Assembly (NCBI GenBank): GCA_964539135.1 | Contig: CAZIFG010000001.1 | Span: 124,001 to 188,000 of the forward strand | DNA length: 64,000 nt | DNA from: CAZIFG01 sp964539135 | GTDB lineage: Bacteria; Margulisbacteria; Marinamargulisbacteria; GCA-2716485; CAZIFG01 | Direction: 5' to 3' | Shown here: piece after piece, positions 54,001 to 62,100 of the stretch | Position numbering within the stretch: position 1 is the stretch's first letter | Layout of the letters: each line of letters opens with the position of its first letter | The notes under the pieces: model-generated | Databases searched by the model: none | What the model was told of the DNA's origin: nothing | What the model saw: the letters and a program-made list of their open reading frames with translations, nothing else | Position numbers and translations under genes: made by a program

Positions 54001-54577
54001 TTTTGGACTTACTTATACGTCCTCAGGTCAGGATTATGCGGAATATTTGCCGAAAAGAAACAGTATGGATCATTTTGAGCCTGGGGATGTGGTGGGGGTT
54101 TTTGGCGGTAAAATCAGTCATTCTACGTTGGGGGCAGATCATATTATGGCCATTAGTTCTTATCCTATTGTTGTGGGTAATTGGAATGAAAATTCAGCTA
54201 GTACCAGTGGCTTGGTTGCCTTTTTGGGACAAGTGCCTGTTTCTATACGAGGGGTAGTAGAAGAAGGGGATTACATTGTTGCGTCTGGCTTGGAGGATGG
54301 GACTGCGATTGCCATTTCTCCGGATCAAATGACAGGGCGCTATTTAGATCTTATCATTGGACGTGCCTTGGAATCTTCTTATAAAGAAGATGCTAAGCTG
54401 ATTAAAATTCTGGTTGGATTTGATCATGGTCGACATATTGTGATGTCACAGTTGGCAGCGGCTCAAACAATGCTGGGAAGCTTAAGTCAGTTGAACGTTA
54501 AGATGGAACAAGATCTTCTAACACGATATCAAGATAGACAGGCAAAAATTATGCATCTTAAAACCTTGTTAAAATAG
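42053..54577 (+). CDS. Giant secreted fibre-like protein with VGIGT repeats and a YadA-head-like segment
   Basis: A 4,174-residue secreted protein; the signal peptide is IISTFLFLFLSVGLFAQG. An N-terminal domain ends with DFTLSAIPYASYVKLADTVS (about residues 15-145), resembling the common head of fibre-type proteins. A long tract follows of repeats of the type G(N/S)VGIGT..P...L.V.G, interspersed with longer units ending YAALFNGGAVG, a YadA-head-like segment (about 783-843) and a non-repetitive part (about 925-1180). Near the end is DYAEYLPKRNSMD, then FLGQVPVSIRG and GDYIVASGLEDGT, then a coiled coil. No YadA anchor or S74 chaperone dyad is evident. ATG 42053 is preferred (AAAGGA 5 nt upstream). 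Function unknown; a trimeric surface adhesin or filament is likely. Confidence 0.9.
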   Translation: MLKRVIISTFLFLFLSVGLFAQGFPPSFFIQGRMGANAQGAFPEGCYDVEVELYGTSNITSGVIPFYTGDVIGEVPGLPPSCLAYFSRGFFKLPLDSQLLSANVTLNVTARLSVPGFPSADFTLSAIPYASYVKLADTVSQIDAAKLSNTGVSFNGLSVSVNRVSDALKVFKNDALNVNSYYKKVGIVLPVSPLDSYVLNVGGGVKASGYALNGTPLFSEEGKFQKKLDGPESASKDIYVLNSKLFLAHLDSGTGIPESSDLSDALFVQNGTLWARDFYLNGRPIPADINWKTLDADPLTYVVVTSNNSPTVSVALANTVPVEALTLSDSNLQGGLLIGDRHDLSLPTENGAIFFKNGAFYGVINGAVLNLMGIRGTGVAGNVVVWDNALSLNNSSLIKMNTNSSLFSVAYPTGYPARLTVGNQFASPTVFRLDNSNGDSVFLVQDSGLVVAGQPIVPTAAFLGISGFTVFGESEGLLNYSRSNALWVFLNAQGYLTPSGNLTALFNADTTVNLSAFSVSDGRPALSTSALEPIVTQILGGYRSGSVFNALKQSRDRSYLRLEGDVDATQFYVGGVPLQDAYINNSHFFKSPQPGSTRSNLFYLAGNLGIGRENPNNLLQIGSPLHERDNRVATIDPVILFSPSMNSAYGFGVGVDADDLGVFRVERLIQPLSGAFQRIGEANPLFVSLENRFGVGVQRPFSNLHVSGNMLVEGKFAGSPIVYVGGFVTRNSLIVLTNNSFLLGSGSRLAFFPSVAALRLGLVDSTSPLLGEDWDYTRIRDSSMALGYNGTASDNFSTVIGGRDLVVGGPYSTLIGGRLNRVDGYFSTAFGYRASVPHHGSFLFQNFSNASNFSVKTTSAHDQFLVYASGGMGINRAPFSGTGLTIKGRSVVPSDFVALSGLSTEEERLRTSQAIFNFLTANETLSAQGDFNLYIPEFSADSIIIAGSVTFSVDVNAVYALLSSKKGLGQFVRSSDFLPYLTASASQALAKSTWIHKQKQSLAFTVRKSLIDAGALTPSGDFRTDGSGGLTLNIGLFNNAITNLGSGIVDSSGLLSFLIGDGVLGGHIRNYSFLTATDIADSNTLNPALFSDAAWTSYLNGPLTTQVSERLFESFVTREYIHSDGTFFRFSAPLSFSGPFNGESISTSSVKAILDRTYFSKVFDSLGVSNIRGLSVFNAGQAGIGFDTLTEKGLFVSGSVGIGVRASSRNYFTLIDSAALTDTAETQSLYIPSLVQNSLDPYLSFTKEGLLGVGNLHSVSTNSHIDGPVLVKVKGPVIAGLLRFKTGETVSGRPAGPDWLYFNTTPNIYFTSGNVGMGVLSPNALLTLGNIGGLNPQIGFDLDGTDYYILGLHVLGSRKTLRIANAARPLDPGALVVSSNRVGIGTSSPLAPLHVSGSVQLLNLLITTANNTQLASGIVVSVDSLEVTRELLVSGNLAELWRVGTGARPPIYFPFLSYPSIGIGGIPHYDSDHQGLAVMAQLDSSRPTFDGVVSANRFTVSSRLNFLNGLQRLELKLPNFASSEDINGAFDDSIPRGTLKLHHNDLVLLIPDQPTINISNVVVPGTGQSGPLANWSTPVLLSDSEIIWQVNPSRDNTVGHRPWLDTLDSEGRFRFNPAYDFVHMDTLFVSGNLNISQGIRPSMLIATHNFSLSAGQPDVLLNSNLVLDKVGEGTILEDYTAYPHSLTINQSVSGDVTIAGLDLQFNSGDDRDRPGTYVYLTNTSTLTGLSVDVSGINIQESTAPVSGYKAAAVFMGSVGIGVTPNDTFIVTNNNYLSPGQYVLDVPGTINVVAGDKPAGLVLSNGLFVREIEVGSNLLVADSLGGVGIGTRPSQTASLNVMGGIKAQAFISRDDIKAGMLQVGQGLTRGSNGYPLGTGKFIVNETGFVGVNTGPLSGVAHQFSLHKVMSPDFVRAFTYKTIRVTDGLLVSQEYTGSITGLDIKLHSRPESGSFRKNLLGRDQTATGLSINLSGVTVTENATLLGVFIQSKPNNDNPSAPRYLKNAAIFQGGPVVVGGLRPRPGFLLDVNGTLHARNIGNGNPLIFLSDPLVGSFNRLRVNDDLRIGSLGAPGAATVNTLTLFGTFSGDINVLGSRVTLNSDLSLREFSTEVMIVTTNIAIGNLVVNRGLRVNSISLPRFSTIGNVSNPLRSLSVLGGVRADSVTVDGFLSARSIQSVGRPIPFVLTSASKMGLGTLSPVSLFDLNGDILGPPSYSNRNSYVHALISSERQGAGILFETGGDPQGAGILTVESAGSYPLIFATNANESFRLTPQGYLGIGTSNPMTLFSLSGNMLVRGSLSLPQPFDLRALNGLSGFNIPNSVFVSGDASIDGVTLASSFVLKESLIPNALSITSGNPYLYVDSSDVSRSLFFLRKNGDGSLTTGNFKIPFLGTTPYSLPYFQSSGILSSIDAPGVFSITGNGTPSLNVTLSLGLDIDTTFKVDSAGFQPAVLIHPLLKTRSRLDEVNTTFTGMRLQAHGNVLRNEDEIVGVRVSMDALLNDVTIIDGTTSRTRGEKYAALFNGGAVGLRVTGNSSISVSPNALFHVIGTGSSFDLWSSQSNRMNRLGYLSLNDSTYSALLRIRSTDFRPILKAVQANSTMPFVVDSGVGIGVSSSVYALSIAGNVSLNRLVAQGLSSQVLSVGTQNFSVTGSGRIGMGTSSPETPFHVMHAFNDQNIGNMPYLLSRQESGFNALIDRDVVGVLVEASSNAGTVLGGAKQLTGMSVDFTGLKLNSGASLIGMSITTNGDVTQDVTAIFNGGAVGIGTQTPGTMLDVQGTIIGRDLLTSQMPILDGSVVTLDSLVVTGGANMPASHLSMTALERLSLTKLSMSSFTSGQSIQSFIDDAEIESRLHLISSYAPTMNVSGNFLLNGATVIRPLSVSGNAYLNGTMWVSSNYGVSLHTIAAPNTLTFLTPTVSMESGLTVSDNLRLSLIRLTPIDTASIGSGLYTRLSDSALYYKSLSGSDVNLSSQEQDKRPYALPYFVDSGVLTGSIYLTITSNASVSVSVSLLNTANVLGVVRVTSDFLIQGRVVDPLDGISAMNQVNLKFPRRIVPSTALFLGANLTITGNQTGGSSSATDYVTGLFSNLNDLQDLSTTEEPVESERRFRGTRYSGLFLGGPVVIQPLSSGTLQAAIASFNRLVTANEMGYLYVDVANAPSSQNIPLWIHSTPINAMATALTTPPSFVIQYGPTSSITLGGPVTVNSAAQFSVIASSNKEFLFSAKDDDSRSLMAVVVSSNIPYVGFGTETPTYNLHIVGGDATRDLFRVSGSLSPTYSIQVSGNGLIGLGPVLSGTNLNVAGGLQATSILDRPVSGTVLNAQSVVLTTNAQITPTNNVLQIFNRLTVPATSKTLFDVTMTVSSNVSTTNIVGSYINFKGSSLTSATANGLIVDVRDLAVFATTDAKVAASFRSTLGSGSSLVLDTKVGIGSERLNAALHISGNVTSNLLYLSAGGPGIDTFKTEGYTYFDSHARYGSALGFQAEATSSIAPGMVVALPRSSFMTISVPNGQERRALTEAESSALYDELVAARPSNIVFPYDSDSGSRYESVELGVSANGQFVMRADPVSFRYLLTGAEISTTSVGIYTVSSANLHASLSGPASITTNVLPRNFFTGLNSDHKDTGPHLLTAAESEALYDILLNNQNSFLNLDTDVAIGLSGSSSRRLTVVVTRNPGVSTWSAEISNIVTQFDYLSSPQYSLFVPAESVSSVLNSFKDVRAISLRVGEATPNSTAVANSLTILSGLDPVLNSGLMVGRVGVFTNSGYRSVDSTYKNTNMLDTAFTVSGNLYVGWKRGAVAVEGSNTSEGKPLLFGGGDFFSGDTDNKVPLSMVRKNGELDQSSLLVKMGSESSVGTMRFDVGYTSTDNVYKPVLSVNTHPVTSLSNDSSAGFGRGYVGIGVTDPRSPVHVLQDGGSTAVVKLESKQDPNGNLNQGVLMLQDDSIAGPEMSSRNQFISFLGNINGDLADLGSIEGYSGDTTLGLSFGLTYTSSGQDYAEYLPKRNSMDHFEPGDVVGVFGGKISHSTLGADHIMAISSYPIVVGNWNENSASTSGLVAFLGQVPVSIRGVVEEGDYIVASGLEDGTAIAISPDQMTGRYLDLIIGRALESSYKEDAKLIKILVGFDHGRHIVMSQLAAAQTMLGSLSQLNVKMEQDLLTRYQDRQAKIMHLKTLLK
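44392..44580 (+). repeat. YadA-head-like repeats in the 4,174-residue protein
   Basis: Successive 14-16-residue units SSMALGYNGTASDNF, STVIGGRDLVVGGPY, STLIGGRLNRVDGYF and STAFGYRASVPHHG match the SxAxG..A.G.xS pattern of trimeric autotransporter heads. They are followed by GSFLFQNF...QFLVYASGGMGIN. The protein is therefore probably a trimer at least here. Confidence 0.75.
52589..52978 (+). repeat. Duplicated LTxAESxALYDxL motif in the giant protein
   Basis: ALTEAESSALYDEL (residues about 3515-3528) recurs as LLTAAESEALYDIL (about 3628-3641). Each is followed by a hydrophobic beta-rich stretch of about 100 residues, so a domain of this size appears to be duplicated. It lies outside the VGIGT repeat pattern. 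Function unknown. Confidence 0.6.
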
Positions 54578-54591
54578 GGGGTAGGGCTTTG

Positions 54592-55467
54592 ATGACCTCT
54601 TCTTTAATAACGGCTTTGTCTTCCTTTTTGGATTTTTTGAGGGTGGAAAAAGGCGTATCTCCTCATACAGTGGCTGCTTATGATCATGATATTCGGGCTT
54701 TTATTTATTCTATAGGGAATGATTCGCTTTCGGATGAAGCGGTTAAATTGTATGTGACTGATTTAGGGGCGTCTGGATTTTCTCGGGCAACGCTCATGCG
54801 GCGTTTGTCATCCTTAAGGTCTTTTTTGCGGTTTGGGTCTCGAGAGGGTTTTTTTGATTTATCGCCTTCTTTTTGGATTTCAGGTGGGGCTTCTGTGTCG
54901 CGATTACCTGAATATCTTTCTGTGGATCAGTTGCAGGCGTTGCTTCTTTCTCCCAATTCTAACGACACGTATTATCGTCGGGATAGAGCTTTAATGGCGC
55001 TGACTTATGCCTGTGGCCTTCGTGTTTCAGAGGTTTGTGCTTTAGAACTTTCTCATTTTGAAGATGAAAAACAGTGGCTTAAAATTTTGGGAAAGGGTAA
55101 TAAAGAACGACTTCTTCCTGTTCATGAGTCTATAACCCCTTTGCTTTTGGATTATTTGGCGCATGAACGTGTTCGTCTCTTGGGTACAAAAACATCTGCG
55201 TTTCTTTTTTTGGCACAAGGCGGACGTCCTTTGACCCGTTTTCGTGTGTATGGCCTTTTAAAACGTTATGGAAAACGTGTCGGGATTTCAGGTCTTTTTC
55301 CTCATCAATTGAGGCATTCTTTTGCGACTCATTTATTGGATGGGGGCATGGATTTACGCGGGGTTCAGTTTTTATTGGGCCATGCGTCTATTAATACAAC
55401 AGAACGGTATACACATGTGTCTATTGCTCATTTAAAAGAGACTTATTTGATGGCGCACCCTCGATGA
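54592..55467 (+). CDS. Xer-type tyrosine recombinase
   Basis: A 291-residue tyrosine recombinase with the SAM-like N-terminal domain (FLRVEKGVSPHTVAAYDHDI) and the catalytic set: R144 (CGLRVSEVC), the K of ILGKGNKERLLP, the HQLRHSFATHLLDGG box, LLGHASINTT and nucleophile Y273 (ERYTHVS). Length and motifs are those of XerC/XerD, which resolve chromosome dimers. It lies between the two giant repeat genes, and ATG 54592 is chosen over a TTG at 54589. It overlaps the next gene by ATGA. Confidence 0.9.
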   Translation: MTSSLITALSSFLDFLRVEKGVSPHTVAAYDHDIRAFIYSIGNDSLSDEAVKLYVTDLGASGFSRATLMRRLSSLRSFLRFGSREGFFDLSPSFWISGGASVSRLPEYLSVDQLQALLLSPNSNDTYYRRDRALMALTYACGLRVSEVCALELSHFEDEKQWLKILGKGNKERLLPVHESITPLLLDYLAHERVRLLGTKTSAFLFLAQGGRPLTRFRVYGLLKRYGKRVGISGLFPHQLRHSFATHLLDGGMDLRGVQFLLGHASINTTERYTHVSIAHLKETYLMAHPR

Positions 55468-56072
55468 TGACGATTTTTTGGTTTATTGTGCTTATTTTAT
55501 CCATTGTGCTTCATGAGTTGGCTCATGGCTATGCGGCCTATTTTTTAGGGGATCCAACCGCTAAAGAACAGGGGCGTTTAAGTTTGAATCCCATTCGACA
55601 TTTGGATCCTTTGGGGTCTTTTTTAGTTCCTTTGCTTTGTTTTTTATCGGGTTCTGGATTTATGTTGGGTTGGGCAAAGCCTGTTCCTGTTACTCCTCGT
55701 TTTTTTCAATCTCCTGATTGGGGGATGCTTTGGGTTGCGCTTGCAGGGCCTTTGGTAAATGTTTTTGTAGCAATTTTGTTTGCTTTCATGTATCATTTTT
55801 CTATTGGTGGGCATCATCATGCGCTTTTAATTTTGAGTCTATATGGAGTACAAATTAATTTGGTTTTAGCACTTTTTAATCTCTTACCTATTCCCCCCTT
55901 GGATGGATCTCGTATTCTCTATCCTTTTTTACCGTATCAGGGGAAACACTTTTTTCGCGCCTTAGAACCCTATGGTATTGCCCTTCTTTTTATTCTTTTT
56001 TATTTTGATGGATTTTCTTTTTTTGTTTTACCTGTCTTTCATTTTGTTTTAACTGTATTCTTTCAAATGTAA
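55464..56072 (+). CDS. Site-2-protease-family membrane metalloprotease (M50)
   Basis: A 202-residue membrane protein with the zinc site H17-E-L-A-H21 in its first helix (IVLHELAHGYAAYFLGDPTA) and the second motif NLLPIPPLDGSRI near residue 145, supplying the Asp ligand. LSLNPIRHLDPLGSFLVPLL is typical of the bacterial branch. It cleaves within membranes; the substrate is unknown, but anti-sigma factors or signal peptides are known targets in the family. It is followed by a small frame and the second giant gene. Confidence 0.9.
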   Translation: MMTIFWFIVLILSIVLHELAHGYAAYFLGDPTAKEQGRLSLNPIRHLDPLGSFLVPLLCFLSGSGFMLGWAKPVPVTPRFFQSPDWGMLWVALAGPLVNVFVAILFAFMYHFSIGGHHHALLILSLYGVQINLVLALFNLLPIPPLDGSRILYPFLPYQGKHFFRALEPYGIALLFILFYFDGFSFFVLPVFHFVLTVFFQM

Positions 56073-56088
56073 GGAGGGAGGAAATAGG

Positions 56089-56166
56089 ATGCAAGTTTGG
56101 ATTCTTTTTATACGATTTTTACTGGGAGTAGGGTATATGACGAGGAGTACTCATGAAGTGGTTTAA
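56089..56166 (+). CDS. 25-codon frame with strong ribosome-binding site, overlapping the second giant gene
   Basis: ATG 56089 lies 7 nt after GGAGG (56077-56081). It opens a frame of 25 codons (MQVWILFIRFLLGVGYMTR and on) ending at TAA 56164-56166, 14 nt inside the giant gene (start 56153, another frame). The peptide would be hydrophobic. Such an overlap could couple translation of the giant gene to a leader peptide. No homology supports it. Confidence 0.35.
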   Translation: MQVWILFIRFLLGVGYMTRSTHEVV

Positions 56167-59100
56167 GTGGATGCGATTTTTATCGGTTGTGCTCCTTTTG
56201 GCAGTAGCTGTTTTTTTTCATACGCCCGTTTCTGCTACGCCTAAAACCTTTACGTTTGAAGCTACCTTGGTAGACCCCCTTACAGGTCTTCTTTCTGGCG
56301 AGTATCCTGTCCATCTTTATCTTTTAGATGGGGATTTAGTGCGTACTCAATTTTCGGTTAACAATAGGGTTAGATTTGTGAATGGCTCTTGCAGTATTGT
56401 TTTGGTGGATACGCTTAATGGCTTTTCTGGGTTATCGGATCCGAAGTTTCGTGTTGTTGTTGATTTAGAAGGGCGTTCTTTGACCGGTACTTTTCCGGTC
56501 TATTCGGTTCCTTATGCATTACAAGCGAGTATGGCGGATGAAGTCCGCTCTTTTCCTGCTGATAAAATCACAGGTACGTTTAATCAAACGGTTCGTGTTT
56601 CGGGAAACTTGCAGGTCAATAATTTCTTTATTGTGACCTCTAGAAATGTAGGGATTGGGACCTTAACCCCTTCTGCTGATTATGCTTTGCATGTTGTGGG
56701 TACGGTGAATGCCTCTTCTTATTTTATTAATGGTAATAATTTATTGTCGGAAACTTGGGAGCCGCGTCGTGCGAGTTCCAGTGGTCCTACCGTGAATCTT
56801 TTTCGTTTGGTGGGTAATGTGGGGATTGGAACTGCTAACCCTACTCACTTATTAGATGTTGTGGGTACTGTGAATGCGAGTGCTTATTCTATTTTAGATA
56901 TTCCGCTCTTGGATGCGATAGAAGCGCGTACGAGTTGGACTAAAATTCGCGGAACAAATAAGATTTATTTATCACCCTTGTCAGGGTTTTCAGGGGTTAA
57001 GGTGGGGATTGGAACCTCTAACCCTACAGAACGTCTTTCTGTTGAAGGGGGGATTCGTATTGGTAAATCCACACAGTTGGGACAGCCACTTCCGGGTACT
57101 ATTGAATATGCCCTTTTTGGGGACCGTTATGATTTTTTTGTGTATCCTCAATCTGGTTTGAGGACTAAATTATTGGGTGTCCGGTTAGATCCTACTGTAG
57201 CGCCGCCTAATCCTGGGGAAGTTGCGTTTTGGAGTGGAGCAGAAACATTGTCGCGTCAGACCACTTTTGTTGTGACCTCTAATAGAGTGGGTATTGGTAC
57301 TGCAACACCAGATGCTGCTTTGCATATTCGCAGTCCTTTGGGAGTGGATCCTCTTAAAATTATGTCCAGTTCAGGGACTTCTTTGGTTTCTTTAGGGGCT
57401 AATGGTCGTTTGGGAATTGGTACAGACACGCCTTCTTATTCTGTTCAGGTTAATGGTCCTGTAGATGCCAAACGGTATTTAGTGAATGGGCGAGATTTGA
57501 CTCAGTTTCAGAGTTCGGATTCTTTTTGGATGAAGGGAAGTGCTGAAGAACTTTTTTATTTAACAGGAAATGTAGGGATTGGAACGTCTACCCCTCGAAA
57601 TCTTTTAGAGTTGTCTGCTTCTACAGGAGATGCAGCGATTACCTTTGATTTGGGAGGCAATCCTCTTTTTACAATGGGGATACAGCCTGAATTGCCAGAA
57701 TCCTTTACGATGTCGCGTGGCCCCAATTTGACTCAGCCTGTTCTGTCTTTTAATGGCCGTAACATTGGGGTTGGGACCTCTACACCTATTGCCAATTTGC
57801 ATGTCAGTGGTAATTTAGGGCTTTTGGTTACAGGACCTGGTATAGATGGTTCAGGGATTATTTCAGAATTGCCAATTTCTGGCCCAGGTGCCCGACTCAT
57901 GTTTATTCCTCAGTATGGCGGCGCTTTTCGTGCCGGACAAGTTGCAGGGAATCGATGGGATCAGAGTCGAATAGGGGCGTATTCTGTGGGTATGGGGTAT
58001 GATCCCCAAGCGAGTGCTACAGGGTCTGTGGCTTTGGGTGGATATCAAAATACCGCTTCAGGTCTTTATTCAGTGGCTTTGGGCGGATTTAAAAACGAAG
58101 CGTCTGGGGCTTACAGCGTTGCTATGGGTTTTTTGGCTAAAGCGGCGCATTCAGGGTCCTTTGTTTGGGCAGATTATATTGGTACGACGCTTCCTTTTTC
58201 AAGTACGGCCGCGAATCAGTTTTTAGTTCGTGCCAATGGTGGATTTGGACTTAATACGAACCAAACAGAGGGAAGCGCCTTTACCGTTGCTGGCAATGTA
58301 TCAAATTATAAACTGTTGACATTGGGGGCTCTCAATAATAATGCGTCGGATACTTTTTTTGTGAATTCAGTTGGCCAAGTTGGGGTAGGTATTGACCCTA
58401 CATCTCCTTCAGATTTAACAGCGGGCTTATCTGTCATGAATGGTAAATTAGGGGTAGGGACGCCTACGCCATCTGCTTTACTTACTGTAAAAGGGTCTAA
58501 TTCTGATCACTTCTTGATGCATTTGAGTGCGCCTTCTGTTTCTACTCGTTCTATTTTTGTTGTGAACGCTTCTGGAAATGTGGGGATAGGATTGGAAAAT
58601 CCGGCTGAGAAGTTACATGTTGCGGGGACTATTGAGGCAGATCAGTTTTTAATTGTGAATCCGGATAATCCGGATGATGTTGTTATTGTTCAGCCTTCTA
58701 ATGGCTCTCCTTGGGCGGATCCCAGTCTTAACAATAATAATACTTATAGAACCATGGGGAGAATTGGGATAGGGACGCCGTCTCCTAATAGTCTTTTAGA
58801 GTTATCTAATCGAAATGATCGAAAAGATCCGCCTGTGATTGCTTTTGATCTTGATGGTACTGATTATTACGCCTTGGGTTTGGTGACTACAAATGCGAAT
58901 GAACCTTTATTTGTTGTGAATTCTACTGGGAATTTGAATGCGTCTGTTTTTCCGCTTGTTATCGGAACGGAAAATGTTGGACTGGGTTTGGGAAAACAGA
59001 TTCCAGCCGCCCGTTTGCAGGTTTCAGGGAATACCATTTTAATGGGCAAAGTTTGGGTGGGCACTTCTAATTCTACGAGTAGTCGAAATTTAATTGTAGA

Positions 59101-62100
59101 TGGTGGCGTTGAGCTGAATAATCTTTTTATTGCAGGGCAACCCTATGCTCGACCTGTAAGCCCTTGGAGAGAGTTTGATACGGGGGCTCGTGTTCATGTG
59201 TATTATACATCTGGAAATGTTGGAATTGGCGTTTCAGCGCCTTCTACGGCTTTGGAAGTTGCAGGTGAAGTTTCGACAAACTATTTGTCTGTTTCTAATT
59301 TTCTTCGCGTTAATGGCGATTTACAAACCAATCGATTGGAATTTTTAGATGTTGTGAATCGTGTTTCTACGGCTAGCCTTTTTGTTCGAGATGATAAATT
59401 GTATTATCGAAATACACTTGGAGTTGAATCTGAAATTTCTACTGCTATAGGTATTTCTAGAACTACTAATTCAGGACCCTTGGCATTTTGGTCTGGCCTT
59501 TCTACCCTGGATAAGGCGCCTGCATATTGGGATGTGACAGCCAATTCATTAACGTTGACGTCTAATTTTAAATTGAATAGTTATTCTGAGCGATATAGCC
59601 CAGATAATCAGTTGTTGATGCGTGTTTCTTCTAATTATCAGGTGGGTGGAAATCATGCGCTTTCTATGCATGCCGAGCTTTCTCATGATAATATTTTGGA
59701 GTTATTACCCAATTATACTTTAAATAAGATTGTTGTGGATCTTCGGAAATCCTGGGGAAATCCTGCTCAAGATACGGCTCTTCGAGGTCTAGATATTTCT
59801 ATGACTCAGGGGAGTGCGTTTAAATTTAGAAGTGGGGCTCAAGCGGTGGGGCTTCGTGTGGATCTTTCTCGTGTTAGTGTGGATTCTGCCAGTTCTGCGA
59901 AAAAATATGCGGCTATTTTTAAAGGGGGGAATGTGGGCATTGGGGTAGAGCGCCCCAGTGTTGCTTTGGAAGTTGCGGGTGTTATTTCTACAAATTATAT
60001 CAATTTAGAACAACGCTTAGAATTTTCAGAACTTTATGTGGCACGTGATATTCAAGGCTTTTCTGTTTTTTCAAATGGGAGTAATACACGTGTGGGTATT
60101 GGTACCTTTACGCCATCTGCAGAATTGGATGTTCGTGGTCTTGTTTCTGTTAATCGTACAGAAGTGTCTGGCGCCTTATCTTCAGGGACTTTGTCTATCG
60201 GAGATAAGGCTTTTGTTGTGGACCAAGCGGGTAATATAGGCATAGGTGACGATCCTACAGATGGACGTTTTTCAATTAATCGTAGGGTTACGGCGTCTAC
60301 TAGCTTGCCGCTTGTATCTGAGCGTATTAATATTTCTTTAGACGGGGCAACTTCAAATTCTCAATTTATCTTTCCTCATAATTTGACAGGGATGGATGTT
60401 GCGATGAACGCAGACGGTTCCAATTTTTTAGGATCGGGTGCGATCGCGACGGGAGTCAGTATTAATTTATCTCAGCTAGAGGCAGATGGGTTGGCTCAGA
60501 TTACGGGACTTTATGTGGATGTTACGGGTAATACAGGGACGCGTTATGCGGGGGTCTTTAATGGCGGCTTTGTAGGGATTGGGACCTCTAATCCAAGAGT
60601 CGCTTTAGATGTGAATGGCGATATTCGTATGGATCGTTTGCAATTGGATGGGGATTTGGCGGCCAATAATGTTACTTTTAATCGTTTAATTATTAATCAG
60701 TCTGCGTCTGTGAATGCGATGACGGTTTCTAATTTATTTGTGGATCATTTTACCGTTAATAATCTTGAAATTGGTCAGCGTTTTTCAGCTGAAATAGCGA
60801 CTTATTCTACGCTTATTGCGGATAGGGCAACTGTAGATGTCTTGCTTACGGCAGAGTCTGTTTCTGTGAATGGACTTCTTCAAGTTGTAACAGCTTCCTT
60901 TACAACAGCGGTTAGTGTAGGGGGTATTCCTGTTCCGGCTTCTGGCTTGGCGGTATCGGGAGGTATGACGGTTGATACCTTGGTTGTTTCCGATCAGCTT
61001 ACTTTAGATTCTGCTACGCTTAATATTAATAATGGCGGGTTGTTTTTAGGTCAAAATTCTTATTTAGGCGTGGGGACGGCTAACCCCAAATCTTTATTTC
61101 ATATTCATAATAATCAGACTGGGGCAACAAATTTTGCGGTTTCAGATTCTTGGGCAGTGGCACGTATTTCTAATTCGTCTCGATTTCCTGGATCAGGAGC
61201 GGGCATTTTGTTTTTACCTCATTCGGATGTTGCATCTAGTTCTATAGGCGCGGGGATTGTCGGGGTTCATAATGGCGTTTTAGGGGGGACGGATTTGGTT
61301 TTTGTTACCGATCCTAGCGATGCCCTTCCTGCAGAAGGTATGCGATTAACTGAAGGAGGGCGTTTGGGATTGGGGACCACTGCTCCAGAAGCGCGTTTTC
61401 ATGTAGAAGGGGATGCTGTTATTAAAGGGGATTTTATAGTAGATGGTACGTTAACGGTTAAAACTTTAGATGGTATTGGTGGGGTTACGATAAATCCGAA
61501 TGGGGTTTTGGCGATTCAAGGGCCTATGACTGTTACGGATTCTTTGGTTGTTAATAAAGTGGTTGGATTTAAAGACATTCCCTTTACAAGTATTTCTTCT
61601 GTTCCGGGTTATGGCCAATTGTATGCGGATTCTTTGAGTAAAGATCTTATTTATGTTAATTCCTCTGGGACGTCTACCAATATTACAAAACCTTTTTCAG
61701 GTCGAAGTGGTGCTGTCCCCTATTTTGATGCCACAGGTAGTTTAAAGGATGATGTGGCCTTGTCTTATGATGCTACTCAGAAACGGTTTAAAGTGGGTAC
61801 TGAAAATTTACAGTCTAGTTTTGTGGTTTCTTCTAATTTTTCTGCGGGTGTTGTGAACTCTAATTATGTGAGTCAATATACCCTCAGAGTTCCCAATCGT
61901 TCTGCTGCGGCTACGCCTGCTTCTTTTACGGCTTTACATATCGATTTTGGCTCTCTTCCAGGTTCCAATCCTTTGGATAATACCTTTGGCCGTTTGGGGA
62001 ATGGCGATACGGCTATAGGACTTAACGTGGATGTCGGCGATATTGTTGTGAGCCGAAACATTGGGGGTACTATTGTTCAGGGAGCTGCGTATGCGGCGGT

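Noticed and set aside
53950..54577. Peptidase S74 intramolecular chaperone at the end of the giant protein
   Set aside because: The S74 motif (SDxRLKxNI with its Ser-Lys dyad) is not visible; the segment has DYAEYLPK and FLGQVPVSIRG instead.
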